A stretch of DNA of 64,000 nucleotides from the NCBI RefSeq assembly GCF_021462225.1, contig NC_061818.1, forward strand, positions 17,257,462-17,321,461. Reading direction: 5' to 3'. Shown here piece after piece: positions 63,322 to 64,000 of this stretch (position 1 is the stretch's first letter; every line of letters starts with the position of its first letter). A model generated the notes under the pieces. The model saw only the letters and a list, made by a program, of their open reading frames with translations. It ran no database searches and was not told where the DNA came from. The DNA comes from Girardinichthys multiradiatus. Lineage: Eukaryota > Chordata > Actinopteri > Cyprinodontiformes > Goodeidae. The position numbers and the translations under genes were made by a program.

Positions 63322-63890
63322 TATATCCTGATGATTCCACCCACTAGATCACCGATCAAGGGGGGAAGAGCCATTAGAATGGGGAGAATAAAACCACCTC
63401 CCTGGTTTTTGAGAGCCAGCTGTTTACGTTTGATACCAGTTTTTTTATCAGCCAACAACCTGATGATTTTTCTTTGCTTCTTCAATTTCCGGTGTTGAGA
63501 GGGCGATAGTTTAATGTTACCTTTTAAAATATTCAGAGCAAAGACCTTCATCACGTTTTCATCATCTGAAGCTTGAGCAATAACATCGTCTAGAATGATC
63601 AGATGATTCTGATCAGGAGGAAACAGGTTTTCATCTTCAAAAGAATGAGGCAATCCTTCCACAAATTTTATATTTTTATTCATTTTCTGCAATTCAGCAT
63701 ACATCGACTGAAAAGATGTGTAAATCCATACAATATTTTCTGGAACAACATCCATGACATGGTTACAATTTTGCAAAACACTTTTTACAAAAAAGGTTTT
63801 CCTGCCACCACTGGGTCCTATTATCATACATAAAAAAGGCGCTCTAAATCTACGATCAAAATCAACCTCCTGTAAATCGGCAGAATGCAA
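63321..63890 (-). CDS. In-frame fusion: truncated packaging ATPase plus small basic/hydrophobic protein
   Basis: The 189-codon open frame begins as the ATPase. Its Walker A reads 'GPSGGRKT', which lacks the normal G-K-T glycine, and Walker B 'HLIILDDV' is present. It runs to 'DDENVMKVF' and then continues directly as residues about 42-113 of the small protein ('ALNILKGNIKLSPSQHRKL' ... 'FILPILMALPPLIGDLVGG'). About 470 bp of copy 1 sequence (about 11222-11692) is missing at the junction near 63540. ATPase motif III and the C-terminus are lost. It is probably a dead by-product, although open. Confidence 0.8.
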   Translation of the reverse strand: MHSADLQEVDFDRRFRAPFLCMIIGPSGGRKTFFVKSVLQNCNHVMDVVPENIVWIYTSFQSMYAELQKMNKNIKFVEGLPHSFEDENLFPPDQNHLIILDDVIAQASDDENVMKVFALNILKGNIKLSPSQHRKLKKQRKIIRLLADKKTGIKRKQLALKNQGGGFILPILMALPPLIGDLVGGIIRI

Positions 63891-63938
63891 CGTTTTAATT
63901 TTTTTATTTTATCTTTCTTCTTCTTCTTCTTCTTATGC

Positions 63939-64000
63939 TCTAATAACCAAAAGGCAGAGTTGTCCCGTCAGAAAAAAGGCATCTCTTGTCATACACCAAC
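63939..64000 (-). CDS. POLB: PolB C-terminus, copy 2 (continues outside window)
   Basis: The last codons of the DNA polymerase ('DGTTLPFGY' then stop) match copy 1 at 12056-12117. Only about 20 codons are in the window. Confidence 0.8.

Larger units (their letters stand above)
48130..64000 (+). mobile_element. Polinton/Maverick element, copy 2, right end outside window
   Basis: Gene order is the same as copy 1 from gene A to the PolB C-terminus, but the integrase region (copy 1 about 4435-6867) is deleted. Insertions are an ERV (50531-56253) in the penton gene and an LTR element (59570-62710) in the conserved unknown gene. An ATPase/113-aa gene fusion results from a deletion. The element is clearly dead but parallel to copy 1. 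Confidence 0.93.

Overview
The window looks like repeat-dense intergenic DNA of a teleost fish. This rests on the element types present: Tc1-like transposons, Ty3/Gypsy and ERV-like LTR elements, a PIF/Harbinger-type SANT gene, CA/GT microsatellites, and GT-AG introns. I could identify no ordinary host gene. The species cannot be fixed from sequence alone. Coordinates of decayed elements are by-eye alignments between copies in this window.

Two members of one Polinton/Maverick (adintovirus-like) family dominate. Copy 1 (3064-18887) is complete, with inverted repeats of about 220-233 bp. Its rightward genes are two unknown proteins, a retroviral-type integrase with chromodomain, a penton candidate, a small basic core-like protein, the double jelly-roll major capsid protein and an adenain-type protease. 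They converge at overlapping poly(A) signals near 10.13 kb with a leftward block: a conserved unknown protein, a small basic/hydrophobic protein, the packaging ATPase, protein-primed DNA polymerase B, and a seven-exon spliced gene (17773-16361). Copy 2 starts at 48130 and leaves the window inside PolB. It lacks the integrase region, carries a deleted ERV in its penton gene and an LTR element in another gene, and has a rearranged left end. Most genes are broken in at least one copy, often at different positions.

Between them (18.9-48.1 kb) is a nest of transposons: an ERV 3' remnant (18.9-21.4 kb), LTR-like and Tc1-like pieces, an ERV with near-identical LTRs but a wrecked interior (27015-34100), a SANT-type three-exon gene (35089-35835), two copies of one Tc1 family sharing the same frameshift, two further Tc1 families, a solo LTR, and a 5'- and 3'-truncated Gypsy element (43075-46980).

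The most interesting observations are: (i) the Polinton spliced gene, whose exons 3-7 join in one frame and which lies just downstream of a same-orientation LTR relic retaining a TATA box; (ii) a 240-N gap in PolB whose flanks share 13 bases, so that it is probably false; (iii) the composite left end of copy 2; (iv) TAATG stop-start overlaps on both strands; (v) two ERVs with young LTRs but multiply deleted interiors, implying movement in trans; (vi) an LTR element whose 3' LTR is preceded by a copy of its own insertion-site flank.
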